Below are positions 15,843-24,930 of a DNA stretch of 64,000 nucleotides, piece after piece (positions within the stretch are counted from its first letter, which is position 1; each line of letters opens with the position of its first letter). The stretch is from Streptosporangiales bacterium (lineage in GTDB: Bacteria > Actinomycetota > Actinomycetes > Streptosporangiales > WHST01). The position numbers were made by a program, and so were the translations under genes. Where the stretch lies: the NCBI GenBank assembly GCA_009379955.1, contig WHST01000004.1, forward strand, positions 1-64,000. The letters run 5' to 3'. Under the pieces are notes generated by a model, which was not told where the DNA came from, did no database searches, and saw only the letters and a list, made by a program, of their open reading frames with translations.

Positions 15843-17474
15843 TCAGTCGTGCGGGACGGTCTGGACGTCCAGGTCGCCCTCGGCGTAGCGCTGGCGCAGC
15901 ACCTTCTTGTCGAACTTGCCGACGCTCGTCTTCGGCACGGCGTCGATGAAGGCGAAGTTGTCCGGCAGCTGCCAGCGGGCGAACCGCTCCTCGATCGACG
16001 CGCGGAGGTCGACGGGGTCGGTGTCCGCGCCCTCGCGGAGCACGATGGTCGCGAGCGGACGCTCCTGCCACTTCTCGTCGGGGATGCCGACGACGGCCGC
16101 CTCGACGACGTCGGGGTGGGCCATCAGGGCGTTCTCCAGGTCGACCGACGAGATCCACTCCCCACCGGACTTGATGACGTCCTTCGACCGGTCGGTGATG
16201 GTGAAGTAGCCGCGCGGGTCGATGGTGCCGACGTCGCCCGTCCGCAGCCAGCCGTCGTGGAACTTCGCCTCGTCGTCCTCCTTGTGGTACCGCGCCGTCA
16301 CCCACGGGCCGCGCACCTCGAGCTCGCCGACCGACTCGCCGTCGGAGGGCATCGCGACGCCCTCGTCACCGGTCAGTCGGTACTCGACCTCGGGCAGCAG
16401 CCGGCCCTGGGTGAGCCGGTAGCGCCACCGCTCCTCGCCCTCGGCTTCTCGCGGCGGGATCGCGACGCTCGCGACGGGCGACGTCTCGGTCATGCCCCAG
16501 GCATGCCTGATCGGGATGCCGAACTCGTGGTCGAAGCCCTCCATCAGCGACCGCGGCACCGCGGACCCGCCGCAGGGCACCATCCGCAGCGACGACAGGT
16601 CGACGTCGTGGCCGCGGGCGTACTGCAGCAGGTCGTTCCAGATCGTCGGCACGGCGCCCGCGACGGTCGGCCGCTCGGCCTGGATCATCGCGGCGAGCGG
16701 CTCGCCCTGCAGGAACCGTTCGGGCATGAGCAGGTCGGCGCCGATCAGCACCGCGGCGTGCGCGAGGCCCCAGGCGTTCGCGTGGAACATCGGGACGACG
16801 GGCAGCACCCGGTCGAGCGGGTCGAGGCCGAGCGCGTCGCCGCGGCAGATGGCGCTGGCGTGCAGGAAGGTCGACCGGTGGCTGTAGACGACGCCCTTCG
16901 GCCGGCCGGTGGTGCCGCTCGTGTAGCACATGCTCGCGGCCTGACGCTCGTCGACGTCGGGCCACTTGAACACCGGTTCCGCGGCCGCCAGCAGGTCGTC
17001 GTACCGGTGCACCTCGACGCCGTCGGCCTGCACCGTGGCGAGGTCGGCGTCGCCGACCACCAGCACGTGCCGCACCGTCTTCAGGTGCGGCAGCAGCTTG
17101 CCGAACGGCGCGGCGAGCGTGCTGTCGACGATGACGACCTCGTCCTCCGCGTGGTTGGTGACGTAGGCCATCTGCTCGGGGAACAGCCGGATGTTGATCG
17201 GGTGCAGCACCGCGCCCATCGCCGGCACGGCGAAGTACGCCTCGAGGTGCTCCTGGTCGTTCCAGCAGAACGTGCCGACGCGCTGGTCGCCGGTGATGCC
17301 GAGTGCGCGCAGGGCGCCCGCCAGGCGCGCGGTGCGTTCACCCAGCTCCGCGTACGTGGCGGACCTGGCGCCGTCACCCGTCCAGGTCAGTACGCGCGAC
17401 TCGCCGTGCACCACCGAGCCCTGACGCAGGATCATCGCGACGGTCAGCGGGACGTCCATCATCGTGCTCTGCAT
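15843..17474 (-). CDS. Medium/long-chain fatty-acid-CoA ligase (FadD-type, AMP-forming)
   Basis: 543-aa ANL-superfamily acyl-CoA synthetase: ATP-dependent adenylation of a carboxylic acid, then transfer to CoA. The P-loop is YTSGTTGRPKGV (about residue 188). Other core motifs are WGMTETSPV, the hinge GWLRTGDVGTIDPRGYFTITDR and the C-terminal catalytic lysine in PKTSVGKFDKK. HPINIRLFPEQ is typical of the medium-chain/FadD group. The ATG at 17474 follows GGGAG. It is downstream of, but 67 bp away from, the sugar permease gene and upstream of the channel gene, without an obvious operon. The chain-length preference is unknown. Confidence 0.92.
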   Translation of the reverse strand: MQSTMMDVPLTVAMILRQGSVVHGESRVLTWTGDGARSATYAELGERTARLAGALRALGITGDQRVGTFCWNDQEHLEAYFAVPAMGAVLHPINIRLFPEQMAYVTNHAEDEVVIVDSTLAAPFGKLLPHLKTVRHVLVVGDADLATVQADGVEVHRYDDLLAAAEPVFKWPDVDERQAASMCYTSGTTGRPKGVVYSHRSTFLHASAICRGDALGLDPLDRVLPVVPMFHANAWGLAHAAVLIGADLLMPERFLQGEPLAAMIQAERPTVAGAVPTIWNDLLQYARGHDVDLSSLRMVPCGGSAVPRSLMEGFDHEFGIPIRHAWGMTETSPVASVAIPPREAEGEERWRYRLTQGRLLPEVEYRLTGDEGVAMPSDGESVGELEVRGPWVTARYHKEDDEAKFHDGWLRTGDVGTIDPRGYFTITDRSKDVIKSGGEWISSVDLENALMAHPDVVEAAVVGIPDEKWQERPLATIVLREGADTDPVDLRASIEERFARWQLPDNFAFIDAVPKTSVGKFDKKVLRQRYAEGDLDVQTVPHD

Positions 17475-17541
17475 CGCAGGCTCCCTTGCCCAGACGGCGC
17501 TGCCCCTGATGATGCCGCACGCCGGGAGCGTTGTCAGTGCC

Positions 17542-18549
17542 TCACGACAGACGTTGCGCCTTGCTGAGCACCCGCTGGACGATCACCACCACGGCGAGGA
17601 ACGCGCCGCTCACGACCTGCTGGAACGACGAGTTGAGCGAGCCGACCTGGTTGATCAGGCTCTGGATCACGCCGAGGAGCAGCACGCCCGCCATGGTCCC
17701 GGTGAGGCCTCCCGCGCCGCCGGTCAGCAGGGTGCCGCCGATCACGACGGCCGCGATGACGTCGAGCTCCATGCCCACGCCGAGAATCGTCACCCCGGAC
17801 GAGAGCCGCGCCGCGTTGAGAGCGCCGGCGAGCCCGGCGAGCAGGCCGGACATGAGGTAGACGAGCACCTTCACCCTCGCGACCGGCACACCCATCAGCG
17901 CGGCCGCGTCCTCGCTGCCGCCGATGGCGTAGACGTTCTGCCCGAAGCCGGTGCGCTGGAGCAGCACGATGCCGAGCAGGCAGAGCACGACCGTGACATA
18001 GACCGGCACCGTGAGGCCGAACAGCGAGCCCTGGCCGAGTGCGGCGAAGGCGTCGCTCTCCACGAGGTACGTGTCGGCGCCCTCGCCGGAGAGCGCGAGC
18101 ATCAGTCCGCGCATGCCGAGCAGGCCGGCGAGCGTGACGATGAACGGTGCCATCGACGTTCGCGCGATGACGAGACCCTGGACGAGCCCGATCGTGCCGC
18201 ACACGGCGAGCGGTAGCAGCACCGCGACGACCACGCCGTACCGCGAGCCGTATGCCGCGAGCACGCCGCCGAGCACGAACGACGACCCGACCGACAGGTC
18301 GATGCCGCCGCTGACGATCACGAACGTCATGCCGATCGCGATGATGGCGAGGAACGACGACGAGACGAGGATGTTGGCGGCGTTCTGCGTCGTGGCGAAC
18401 GAGTCGAAGGCAACGGTGCCGATCAGCACGGTGAGTGCGAGCACCAGCAGGGCGCCGTGGTGCTGGAGCAGCTGGCCCAGTCGTTCGCGGCCGGCGCCCT
18501 CGCGGCCCCTACCTCCGGCTCGCTCGTCGAGCTCCAGCGCTGGACTCAT
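17542..18549 (-). CDS. Sugar ABC transporter permease (RbsC/YjfF type), second permease
   Basis: 335-aa membrane protein with about ten hydrophobic helices, of the branched BPD_transp_2 family used by ribose/galactose-type importers. GMTFVIVSGGIDLSVGS is the hallmark of this group, and VIGGTLLTGGAGGLTGTMAG near the C-terminus is the second conserved block. The ATG at 18549 overlaps the stop of the preceding permease (ATGA). It is the last gene of the GH2-SBP-ATPase-permease-permease operon. Two different permeases suggest a heterodimeric channel, as in YtfT-YjfF. Confidence 0.92.
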   Translation of the reverse strand: MSPALELDERAGGRGREGAGRERLGQLLQHHGALLVLALTVLIGTVAFDSFATTQNAANILVSSSFLAIIAIGMTFVIVSGGIDLSVGSSFVLGGVLAAYGSRYGVVVAVLLPLAVCGTIGLVQGLVIARTSMAPFIVTLAGLLGMRGLMLALSGEGADTYLVESDAFAALGQGSLFGLTVPVYVTVVLCLLGIVLLQRTGFGQNVYAIGGSEDAAALMGVPVARVKVLVYLMSGLLAGLAGALNAARLSSGVTILGVGMELDVIAAVVIGGTLLTGGAGGLTGTMAGVLLLGVIQSLINQVGSLNSSFQQVVSGAFLAVVVIVQRVLSKAQRLS

Positions 18550-19508
18550 GCCGCTCGCCTCCCCCGCGCTGCGTACACCGCCGCGAGGATGATGACCGCC
18601 TGCACCATCTGGGTCCACGACTGCGGCAGGTTGTGCTTGATCAGCGTCGCCGCCAGCAGCTGCATCAGCAGCGCACCCATCACGGTGCCGAGCACGCGGA
18701 TGCGACCGCCGGTCAGCGGCGTGCCGCCGACCACGACCGCCGTGATCGCGGACAGTTCCGTCAGCAGGCCGAGCGACGTCGGGTCGCTCGCCTGCAGCCG
18801 CGCCGTCGCGAGCACGCCCGCGCCCGCGGCGAGCATGCCGGAGATGACGTACACGGTGACGAGCACGCGGCGGACGGGCAGGCCGGACAGCTCACTCGCA
18901 GCCCGGTTGCCGCCGATGGCGACGACCTGCCGGCCGAACGTCGTGCGCTTCACGACGAACGCGACGAGCGCGGTCAGCGCGGCCGCGATGATCACCACGA
19001 GCGGCAGCCCGAGCAGCGACCGGCTGCCGAGGCCGATCAGCGTGGGGTTGCGGAACTCGGTCAGCTGCGGGACGAGGACGTTGGCGAGCCCGCGGATGCC
19101 GACGAGCAGCGCCAGTGTTGCGACGATCGGCTGCACGCCGACGTACGCGACGAGCAGGCCGCCGCTCGCGCCGACGACGGCGCCCGCGAGCAGCGCGGCG
19201 ACGATCGCCGCCGGCGCGCCGTACCCGAGGTAGAGCACGACCATCGCGGACGCCAGCGCCATCACCGACCCGACGGAGAGGTCGATGCCCTCGGTGCCGA
19301 TGACGAGCGCCATGCCGAGCGACAGGATCACGATCGGCGCGACCTGGATGAGCTGGGTGCGGAAGTTCGCGACGTCGAGGAAGTTCGGCGTGAAGGCGAT
19401 GTTGAACAGCAGCAGGACGACGACCGCGGCGTAGACGCCGTACTCCTGCATCCACGCGAGGACGCGGGTGCGCCCGTCGAGCGCCGTCGTCGCGGTCGCG
19501 TCAGCCAT
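18546..19508 (-). CDS. Sugar ABC transporter permease (RbsC/YtfT type), first permease
   Basis: 320-aa permease of the same family as its downstream neighbour. LGMALVIGTEGIDLSVGSV and VVVGGTPLTGGRIRVLGT are the characteristic blocks, with 8-10 hydrophobic helices. The ATG at 19508 has a strong purine-rich site (GGGGGGTGGG) upstream and overlaps the ATPase stop by 8 bp; a GTG at 19517 is an alternative. With the partner permease it likely forms the membrane channel fed by the binding protein at 21-22 kb. Confidence 0.92.
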   Translation of the reverse strand: MADATATTALDGRTRVLAWMQEYGVYAAVVVLLLFNIAFTPNFLDVANFRTQLIQVAPIVILSLGMALVIGTEGIDLSVGSVMALASAMVVLYLGYGAPAAIVAALLAGAVVGASGGLLVAYVGVQPIVATLALLVGIRGLANVLVPQLTEFRNPTLIGLGSRSLLGLPLVVIIAAALTALVAFVVKRTTFGRQVVAIGGNRAASELSGLPVRRVLVTVYVISGMLAAGAGVLATARLQASDPTSLGLLTELSAITAVVVGGTPLTGGRIRVLGTVMGALLMQLLAATLIKHNLPQSWTQMVQAVIILAAVYAARGRRAA

Positions 19509-21030
19509 CGGTCCCACCCCCCGCCGCGATCGCCTCCATGATGGCCTCCTCGGTCACCTCGGCGCCGGTGAGCTCGCCGACCACCGCACCCTCCCTGAGC
19601 ACGATGATGCGGTCGGAGCCCTCGACGAGCTCCTCGAGATCGGAGGAGATGAGCAGCACGCCGAGCCCTTCCTCGGCGAGCTCGTCGATCAGCCCCTGCA
19701 CCTCGGCCTTGGCGCCGACGTCGATGCCGCGCGTGGGCTCGTCGAGCAGCAGCACCTTCGGGTTCGTCGCGAGCCAGCGGGCGAGCAGGACCTTCTGCTG
19801 GTTGCCGCCGGACAGCTCGGAGACCCGCTGGTTCGGCGACGACGCCTTGATCCGCAGCCGGCGCATGAACGTCTCGACGATCCGGTCGAGGCGGCCGTCG
19901 GAGACGATCCCCGCCCGGGACAGCCGGGGCAGCGCGGCGAGCGCGATGTTCTCCCGCACCGACAGCGTGGGCACGATGCCCTCGGCCTTGCGGTCCTCCG
20001 GCAACAGGCTGACGCCGGCGCGGATCGCCGCGGACGTCGAGCCGCGACGCAGCGGGCGGCCCGCCACGACGACCGTGCCGTCGTCGACCGGCAGCGCGCC
20101 GACGATGGCCTTGGCGGTCTCGCTGCGGCCCGCGCCGAGCAGGCCACCGAGGCCGACGACCTCACCCGGCCGCACCGAGACGGACACGTCCTGCAGCACG
20201 TGCCGTCGCGTCAGGGCCGATGCCTCGACCAGCGGACGGCCGTCTGCTCCACTGTGCTCGCCGGTGAACTTGGTCGCCCCCTCCGACCGGACGACCGACA
20301 GGTCACGGCCGAGCATGACCGCGATCAGCCGCAGCCGGTCGAGGCCGGCGATCGGCCCGGTGTGCGCCACCCGCCCGTCGCGCAGCACGGTGACCCGGTC
20401 GCAGACGCGGTACAGCTCCTCGAGCCGGTGGCTCACGTACACCACGGCGATCCCCTGTGCGCGGAGCTCGCCGATGACGCCGAAGAGGGTCTCCACCTCG
20501 CGCGGCTCGAGCGCCGACGTCGGCTCGTCCATGATGACGACCCTGGCGTCGGCCGAGACAGCACGCGCGAGCGCCACCATCTGCTGCGCGCCCATGCCGA
20601 GCGTGCGCAGCGGCCGGCGGACGTCGGTCCTGATGCCGTACCCGGACAGCACCCGTTCCGCCTCGGCGTTCATCCGCGCGACGTCGATGACCCCCAGGCG
20701 GCCGCGTGGCTCCCTGCCCAGCAGCAGGTTGTGCGCCACGCTCATCTGCGGGACGAGGTTGACCTCCTGGTAGATCGTCGAGATGCCGGCGCGCTGCGCC
20801 TCGGGCGGGGTGGCGAACGCCACCGCCTGCCCGTGGTGGCGCAGTTCGCCGCCGTCCGGCTGGTACACGCCGGTGAAGACCTTGATCAGCGTCGACTTGC
20901 CCGCGCCGTTCTCCCCCACCAGCGCGTGCACCTCGCCGGGTTCGAGGCGGAACGAGACGTCGTCGAGTGCGAGGACCCCGGGGAACCGCTTGGTGATCCC
21001 CAGGGCCTCAAGCACCGGCTCGGCCGTCAT
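19501..21030 (-). CDS. Sugar ABC transporter ATPase, duplicated nucleotide-binding domains (RbsA/MglA type)
   Basis: 509-aa protein with two ABC domains. NBD1 has Walker A GENGAGKST (about residue 40), the Q-loop QEVN, an atypical signature (LGMGAQQMV) and Walker B VVIMDEPTSAL. NBD2 has the reduced Walker A seen in this family (GLLGAGRSE), a canonical LSGGNQQKV signature and LLLDEPTRGIDVGAK. It powers the carbohydrate importer of the operon from the cytoplasmic face. The ATG at 21030 shares one base with the stop of the binding protein. A close paralogue lies at 25.8-27.3 kb. Confidence 0.94.
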   Translation of the reverse strand: MTAEPVLEALGITKRFPGVLALDDVSFRLEPGEVHALVGENGAGKSTLIKVFTGVYQPDGGELRHHGQAVAFATPPEAQRAGISTIYQEVNLVPQMSVAHNLLLGREPRGRLGVIDVARMNAEAERVLSGYGIRTDVRRPLRTLGMGAQQMVALARAVSADARVVIMDEPTSALEPREVETLFGVIGELRAQGIAVVYVSHRLEELYRVCDRVTVLRDGRVAHTGPIAGLDRLRLIAVMLGRDLSVVRSEGATKFTGEHSGADGRPLVEASALTRRHVLQDVSVSVRPGEVVGLGGLLGAGRSETAKAIVGALPVDDGTVVVAGRPLRRGSTSAAIRAGVSLLPEDRKAEGIVPTLSVRENIALAALPRLSRAGIVSDGRLDRIVETFMRRLRIKASSPNQRVSELSGGNQQKVLLARWLATNPKVLLLDEPTRGIDVGAKAEVQGLIDELAEEGLGVLLISSDLEELVEGSDRIIVLREGAVVGELTGAEVTEEAIMEAIAAGGGTDG

Positions 21031-22094
21031 CAGTAGGCCTGCCCCACGCTCTCCTTCGCGTTCTCCTCGGTGTACTCGCGGTCGCTGATGATGATCTTCT
21101 CGGGGATGGCCTCGCCGTCGACGAACTTCTGCGCCGTCTCGAACGCGAGCGGGCCGAACCGCGGGTTCGACTCGATCACCGACGAGAGCCAGCCGTCGAC
21201 GATGCTCTGGACCGCGGCGCGGGTGCCGTCGACCGACACGATCTTGACGTCGCCCGCCTTCTTGCCCGCGCCCTTGAGCGCGGTAACCGCACCGAGCGCC
21301 ATCTCGTCGTTCTCGGCGTAGATGCCACCGATGTCCGGGGTCGACTGGATCAGCTGCTCGGTGACCTGCTGGCCCTTCTCCCTGGCGAACTCACCGGTCT
21401 GCTCGAAGCCGATCTTCACCCCCGGCGCCTTCTCCTTCATCCGGTCCTTGAACCCCTTCGTCCGGTCGGTCGTGACGTTGTTGCCCGGAGCGCCGAGCAG
21501 GATCGCGACCTTGCCCTTGCCGCCGAGCGCCTCGATCATCTGGTCGGCCGCACGCTTGCCCTGCTCGTAGAAGTCCGAGCCGATGAACGTCAGGTAGTCC
21601 GCGCACGGGTCCGCGTTGATCTGCCGGTCGATGGTGATGATCGGGATCTTCTTCGCGGATGCCTGCTTCAGCACCGGATCCCAGCCGTCGGAGTTGAGTG
21701 GCGCGATGACGAGCAGCTTGGCGCCCTGGGCGATGAGCTGCTGGACGTCGGAGATCTGCTTGGAGAACTGCGACTGCGCGTTGGTCACCCGCAGCTTCTC
21801 GATCCCGAGCTTCTTCGCCTCGTCCCTGATCGACTTGGTCTCGGCGATGCGGAACGGGTTCGCCTCCTTCTCCGACTGCGAGAAGCCGACCACGTCCTTC
21901 TTCAGGTCGATCTTCTGCCCGCCGAACTTCTCCAGCGTGCACGTCGAGCCGGTCGCGCCCGTGCTCCGAGCGACCTGCTTGCCCTCGGTGCCGTTCGACG
22001 TGGGCTCGTTGCCCGCGTTCTCCCCCTTGGCGCACGCGCCGGCGAGGAGGACGACGGCGAACGCCATCGCCGCGACTCCGGACTTCCTCATCAT
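21030..22094 (-). CDS. Sugar-binding lipoprotein of ABC transporter (periplasmic-binding-protein type 1)
   Basis: 354-aa solute-binding protein. The signal ends at a lipobox (LLAGAC, Cys21), so it is membrane-anchored outside the cell. The mature part matches the ribose/galactofuranose-binding fold: VGFSQSEKEANPFRIAETKS is close to YtfQ-type proteins, and QQLIAQGAKLLVIAPLNSDG and IYAENDEMALGAVTALK are ligand-pocket segments. The ATG overlaps the stop of the GH2 gene by 4 bp. It presumably captures the sugar released by that glycosidase; galactofuranose-like ligands are one guess from the YtfQ resemblance. Confidence 0.92.
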   Translation of the reverse strand: MMRKSGVAAMAFAVVLLAGACAKGENAGNEPTSNGTEGKQVARSTGATGSTCTLEKFGGQKIDLKKDVVGFSQSEKEANPFRIAETKSIRDEAKKLGIEKLRVTNAQSQFSKQISDVQQLIAQGAKLLVIAPLNSDGWDPVLKQASAKKIPIITIDRQINADPCADYLTFIGSDFYEQGKRAADQMIEALGGKGKVAILLGAPGNNVTTDRTKGFKDRMKEKAPGVKIGFEQTGEFAREKGQQVTEQLIQSTPDIGGIYAENDEMALGAVTALKGAGKKAGDVKIVSVDGTRAAVQSIVDGWLSSVIESNPRFGPLAFETAQKFVDGEAIPEKIIISDREYTEENAKESVGQAY

Positions 22095-24682
22095 GGTTGG
22101 TCTCCCTCGCAGCTCACCGGAGCGCCGTCGATGGCCGACTGGTTCGCTCGTCTCACCTGGTCCACGTGCGGCTTGGTCACCGCGCGGTCGTACGTCATCA
22201 ACCCGTTCAGCTCCGTCTCGACGTCGGTGGTCTGGGTGTAGATGGCCGCGCTCAGGCCGCGGCAGGATCTCAGCTCCCGCAACCGCTCACCCATCTCGGC
22301 GTAGTGCGCGGTGAGCGCGTCGGGGTCAGGCTCGACGGCGTACCCCCAGCCGCCGCCCGACCAGGTGTGGCCGAGCACCGGCAGGCCGAGCCCGCCGTAC
22401 TCGCCGAGGACGGACGCACGCGTCGCGCTCGGCTCCGCGGGAGTGCCGGGTCCCGGGTAGATGTGGTGGTCGATCACGTCGCCGTTGCCGCCGTCGACCG
22501 CGCCGCAGCAGTTGACGCCGCTCATGTTGTCCACGAGACGTGACGGGTCCCAGCCCTTGACCAGGTCCGCGATGCGCGCCTGGTCGTACTGGCCCCAGCC
22601 CTCGTTGAACGGCACCCACATCACGATCGAGGGATGGCCGCGGTGCTGGTCGACCATCTCCCGCAGCTCGGCCTCGTACTGCGTCCTGTCGGCGGCCTCC
22701 GGTGCACGCGACATCGACGGCATGTCCTGCCACACCAGCAGGCCCAGCCGGTCGGCCCAGTGGTACCAGCGGTCGGACTCGACCTTGACGTGCTTGCGCA
22801 CCGCGTTGAAGCCCAACCGCTTCGTCTCGGTCAGGTCGTACTTCAGCGCCTCGTCGGTCGGTGCGGTGTAGATGCCGTCCGGCCAGAAGCCCTGGTCGAG
22901 CGGTCCGAGCTGGAAGACGGGCTTGCCGTTCAGGGTCATCCGCTTCTCGCCGTCGACGTCCTCGACGGCGACGGTGCGCATCCCGAAGCTCCCGGTGACC
23001 CGGTCACCGCTCGCCAGCCGTACCTCGAGGTCGTAGAGGAACGGTCGCTCGGGCGACCAGAGCTTCGGCTCCGGCACGGGGAGGCTGAGCTCGCTGCCGA
23101 CCCGGCCGGTCGCCCGTCCGACCACCCGGTGGCCGTCGCGCGCCGTCACGACCACCGACTGCCGGCCCGCGTCGGCGGCGTTCACGGACACCCGCAGCGC
23201 CTGCTTCGCGACGTCCGGCGTGGTGTCGACCGACGTGACGTGCGCGCGCCTGACCGGCTCCATCCAGACGGTCTGCCAGATGCCGGAGACCGAGGTGTAC
23301 ATGATGCCGCCGGGCGTGAGGCGCTGCTTGCCGACGGCCTGACCGCCCTGGTCGGTCGGGTCGTACACGCCGACCACGAGCTCCTGCCTCCCGTGTCGCT
23401 TCAGCGCCTTCGTCACGTCGACGCTGAACCGGTCGTAGCCGCCCTTGTGCACGCCGACGCGTGTGCCGTTGACGTACACAGTCGACTGCCAGTCGACCGC
23501 GTCGAGGTGCAGCAGCAGCCGCTGGCCGTGCCACGACGGCGGGACGGTGAACGTCCTGCGGTACCACATCCGGTCCTCGTGCCTGGTGACGCCGGACAGC
23601 ACCGATTCCACCGGGTACGGAACGACGATGCGCTCGTCGAGGGTGCGGCCGAATGGCGGCGCCTCACCCGCGTCGGCGGCGGCGAACTGCCACCGGCCGT
23701 TGAGGTTCTGCCACTGCGTGCGCGCGAGCTGCGGCCGCGGGTACTCGGGCAGCGGCCGGTCCTGGTCCACGTCGTCGGCCCAGCGGGTCGTGATCGTGTA
23801 GGTGGAGCCGTTGACCACGTACGCGTGGGTGAACGCGTCGACCGGCGTTCCGTCTGCCGTGGCGACACCGCCCTCGCCGTCGTACGAGGCGCGCACGCCG
23901 TTGCCCGCCTGCTTCGGCACGGGGTGCTCGAGCGACAGCGTGACGACGCTGTCGTCCTCCGGGTCGCGCGCGGCCGCCGTGACCGGCCAGGCCGTGCCCC
24001 CGACGGTGAGAGCGACGTGCTCGGCGGCGTCCGCGGGCAGCGGTGCGAGCGCGGTGCCGAAGTCGAGTGCGACGGTGTCGCCGGAGGGGGACACGGCGGC
24101 GGTCTCGGGGCCTGGCGGGTCGAAGCCGTCAGGAAGCGTGAACGCGCCGGCGGGCACGATCGTCTTCGGCTGGCTGTCGCTCTGCCACCGCATGCGCAGG
24201 TGCGAGCCGCCCTCGTGCTCGAAGTACTCGACCTTGACGTCGTACGCGCGGCCGGCCTCGAGCTCGATCGGCTCGCTGACCTTCTCGACGTCCCAGACGT
24301 CCTCCCAGTTGTCGATGGCGAGCTCGCCGTCGATCCACAGCCGGAAGCCGTTGTCGCCGATCATCGAGAACGTGTAGGCCTCGGAGTGCTCCGGCCGCAG
24401 CCGTCCGGTCCAGCGGACGGCCACGGCGTCGACCTGTCCGGTGAGCGTGCGGAAGGTGCCCTCGAGGTCGGGGAACTCGATGTTCGGGTCGACGACCGAC
24501 GCCTTCAGCTCGTGGAAGTCGAACGTGCCCGGCGCCGAGCTGACGTAATAGTCGCCGCGCAGGCCACCACGCTCCGCCGCCGGCGCGGCCGATGCGGAGG
24601 CGGCGACGCCGAGCTGGACGAGCGTGGCGAGCAGGGCGACGACGAGCAGGAGCGGGGTGCGGCTGCGTGCGGTAGCGACCAT
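22091..24682 (-). CDS. Exported glycoside hydrolase family 2 enzyme with PA14 domain
   Basis: 863-aa secreted enzyme. A Sec signal (residues 1-33, ending ASASAAPA) precedes a PA14 carbohydrate-binding domain (~38-155: GLRGDYYVS, FRLWIDGELAIDNW). An Ig-like stretch follows, then the GH2 sugar-binding jelly roll (~350-470: WYRRTFTVPPSWHGQRLLLH), the GH2 beta-sandwich and a TIM barrel. Candidate catalytic residues are the acid/base Glu in FNEGWGQ (E694) and the nucleophile in LGEYGG (E761). The substrate could be a beta-galactoside, beta-glucuronide or related glycan. The ATG at 24682 follows GGAGAAGGGA. First gene of an operon with its own importer and divergent from a DeoR regulator. Confidence 0.92.
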   Translation of the reverse strand: MVATARSRTPLLLVVALLATLVQLGVAASASAAPAAERGGLRGDYYVSSAPGTFDFHELKASVVDPNIEFPDLEGTFRTLTGQVDAVAVRWTGRLRPEHSEAYTFSMIGDNGFRLWIDGELAIDNWEDVWDVEKVSEPIELEAGRAYDVKVEYFEHEGGSHLRMRWQSDSQPKTIVPAGAFTLPDGFDPPGPETAAVSPSGDTVALDFGTALAPLPADAAEHVALTVGGTAWPVTAAARDPEDDSVVTLSLEHPVPKQAGNGVRASYDGEGGVATADGTPVDAFTHAYVVNGSTYTITTRWADDVDQDRPLPEYPRPQLARTQWQNLNGRWQFAAADAGEAPPFGRTLDERIVVPYPVESVLSGVTRHEDRMWYRRTFTVPPSWHGQRLLLHLDAVDWQSTVYVNGTRVGVHKGGYDRFSVDVTKALKRHGRQELVVGVYDPTDQGGQAVGKQRLTPGGIMYTSVSGIWQTVWMEPVRRAHVTSVDTTPDVAKQALRVSVNAADAGRQSVVVTARDGHRVVGRATGRVGSELSLPVPEPKLWSPERPFLYDLEVRLASGDRVTGSFGMRTVAVEDVDGEKRMTLNGKPVFQLGPLDQGFWPDGIYTAPTDEALKYDLTETKRLGFNAVRKHVKVESDRWYHWADRLGLLVWQDMPSMSRAPEAADRTQYEAELREMVDQHRGHPSIVMWVPFNEGWGQYDQARIADLVKGWDPSRLVDNMSGVNCCGAVDGGNGDVIDHHIYPGPGTPAEPSATRASVLGEYGGLGLPVLGHTWSGGGWGYAVEPDPDALTAHYAEMGERLRELRSCRGLSAAIYTQTTDVETELNGLMTYDRAVTKPHVDQVRRANQSAIDGAPVSCEGDQP

Positions 24683-24782
24683 GCGGGCCGATCCCTTCTC
24701 CGCGAGTCCGCCCCACTCCGGAAACGGACACATCTGAACGCGCAATCGCCACAATGAAGCATCACATCCGACCGAAGTCAAT

Positions 24783-24824
24783 ACCGTTCGATCACTTTCG
24801 ATCAGCCAGCCGATCACGAACGGT
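24783..24824. promoter_or_regulatory. Operator-like array between GH2 operon and DeoR gene
   Basis: The sequence CGATCA occurs at 24789-24794, 24799-24804 and 24811-24816. The first two are part of TTCGATCA repeats spaced exactly 10 bp apart, one helical turn. The array is bounded by an inverted pair ACCGTTCG (24783-24790) and CGAACGGT (24817-24824). It is a strong candidate for binding by the adjacent DeoR-family repressor. Confidence 0.6.
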
Positions 24825-24930
24825 CTGGGTCACCGCGTGCACGCCCAGCGGTGGACGCGCCTCGCCCGCGGCTCGCCGACTGACTACGATCGGACTGGCC
24901 AGAAGCGGTCCGTTCGGCAGAGGTGGGCGC

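Noticed and set aside
15153-17567. An 804-codon plus-strand open frame across the K+ channel and acyl-CoA synthetase genes
   Set aside because: It spans two genes with clear domains on the other strand and the intergenic gap; no recognisable protein.
22634-24757. A 707-codon plus-strand frame opposite the GH2 gene
   Set aside because: Mirror of the glycosidase; no start signal or motifs, while the minus strand carries PA14 and GH2 motifs.
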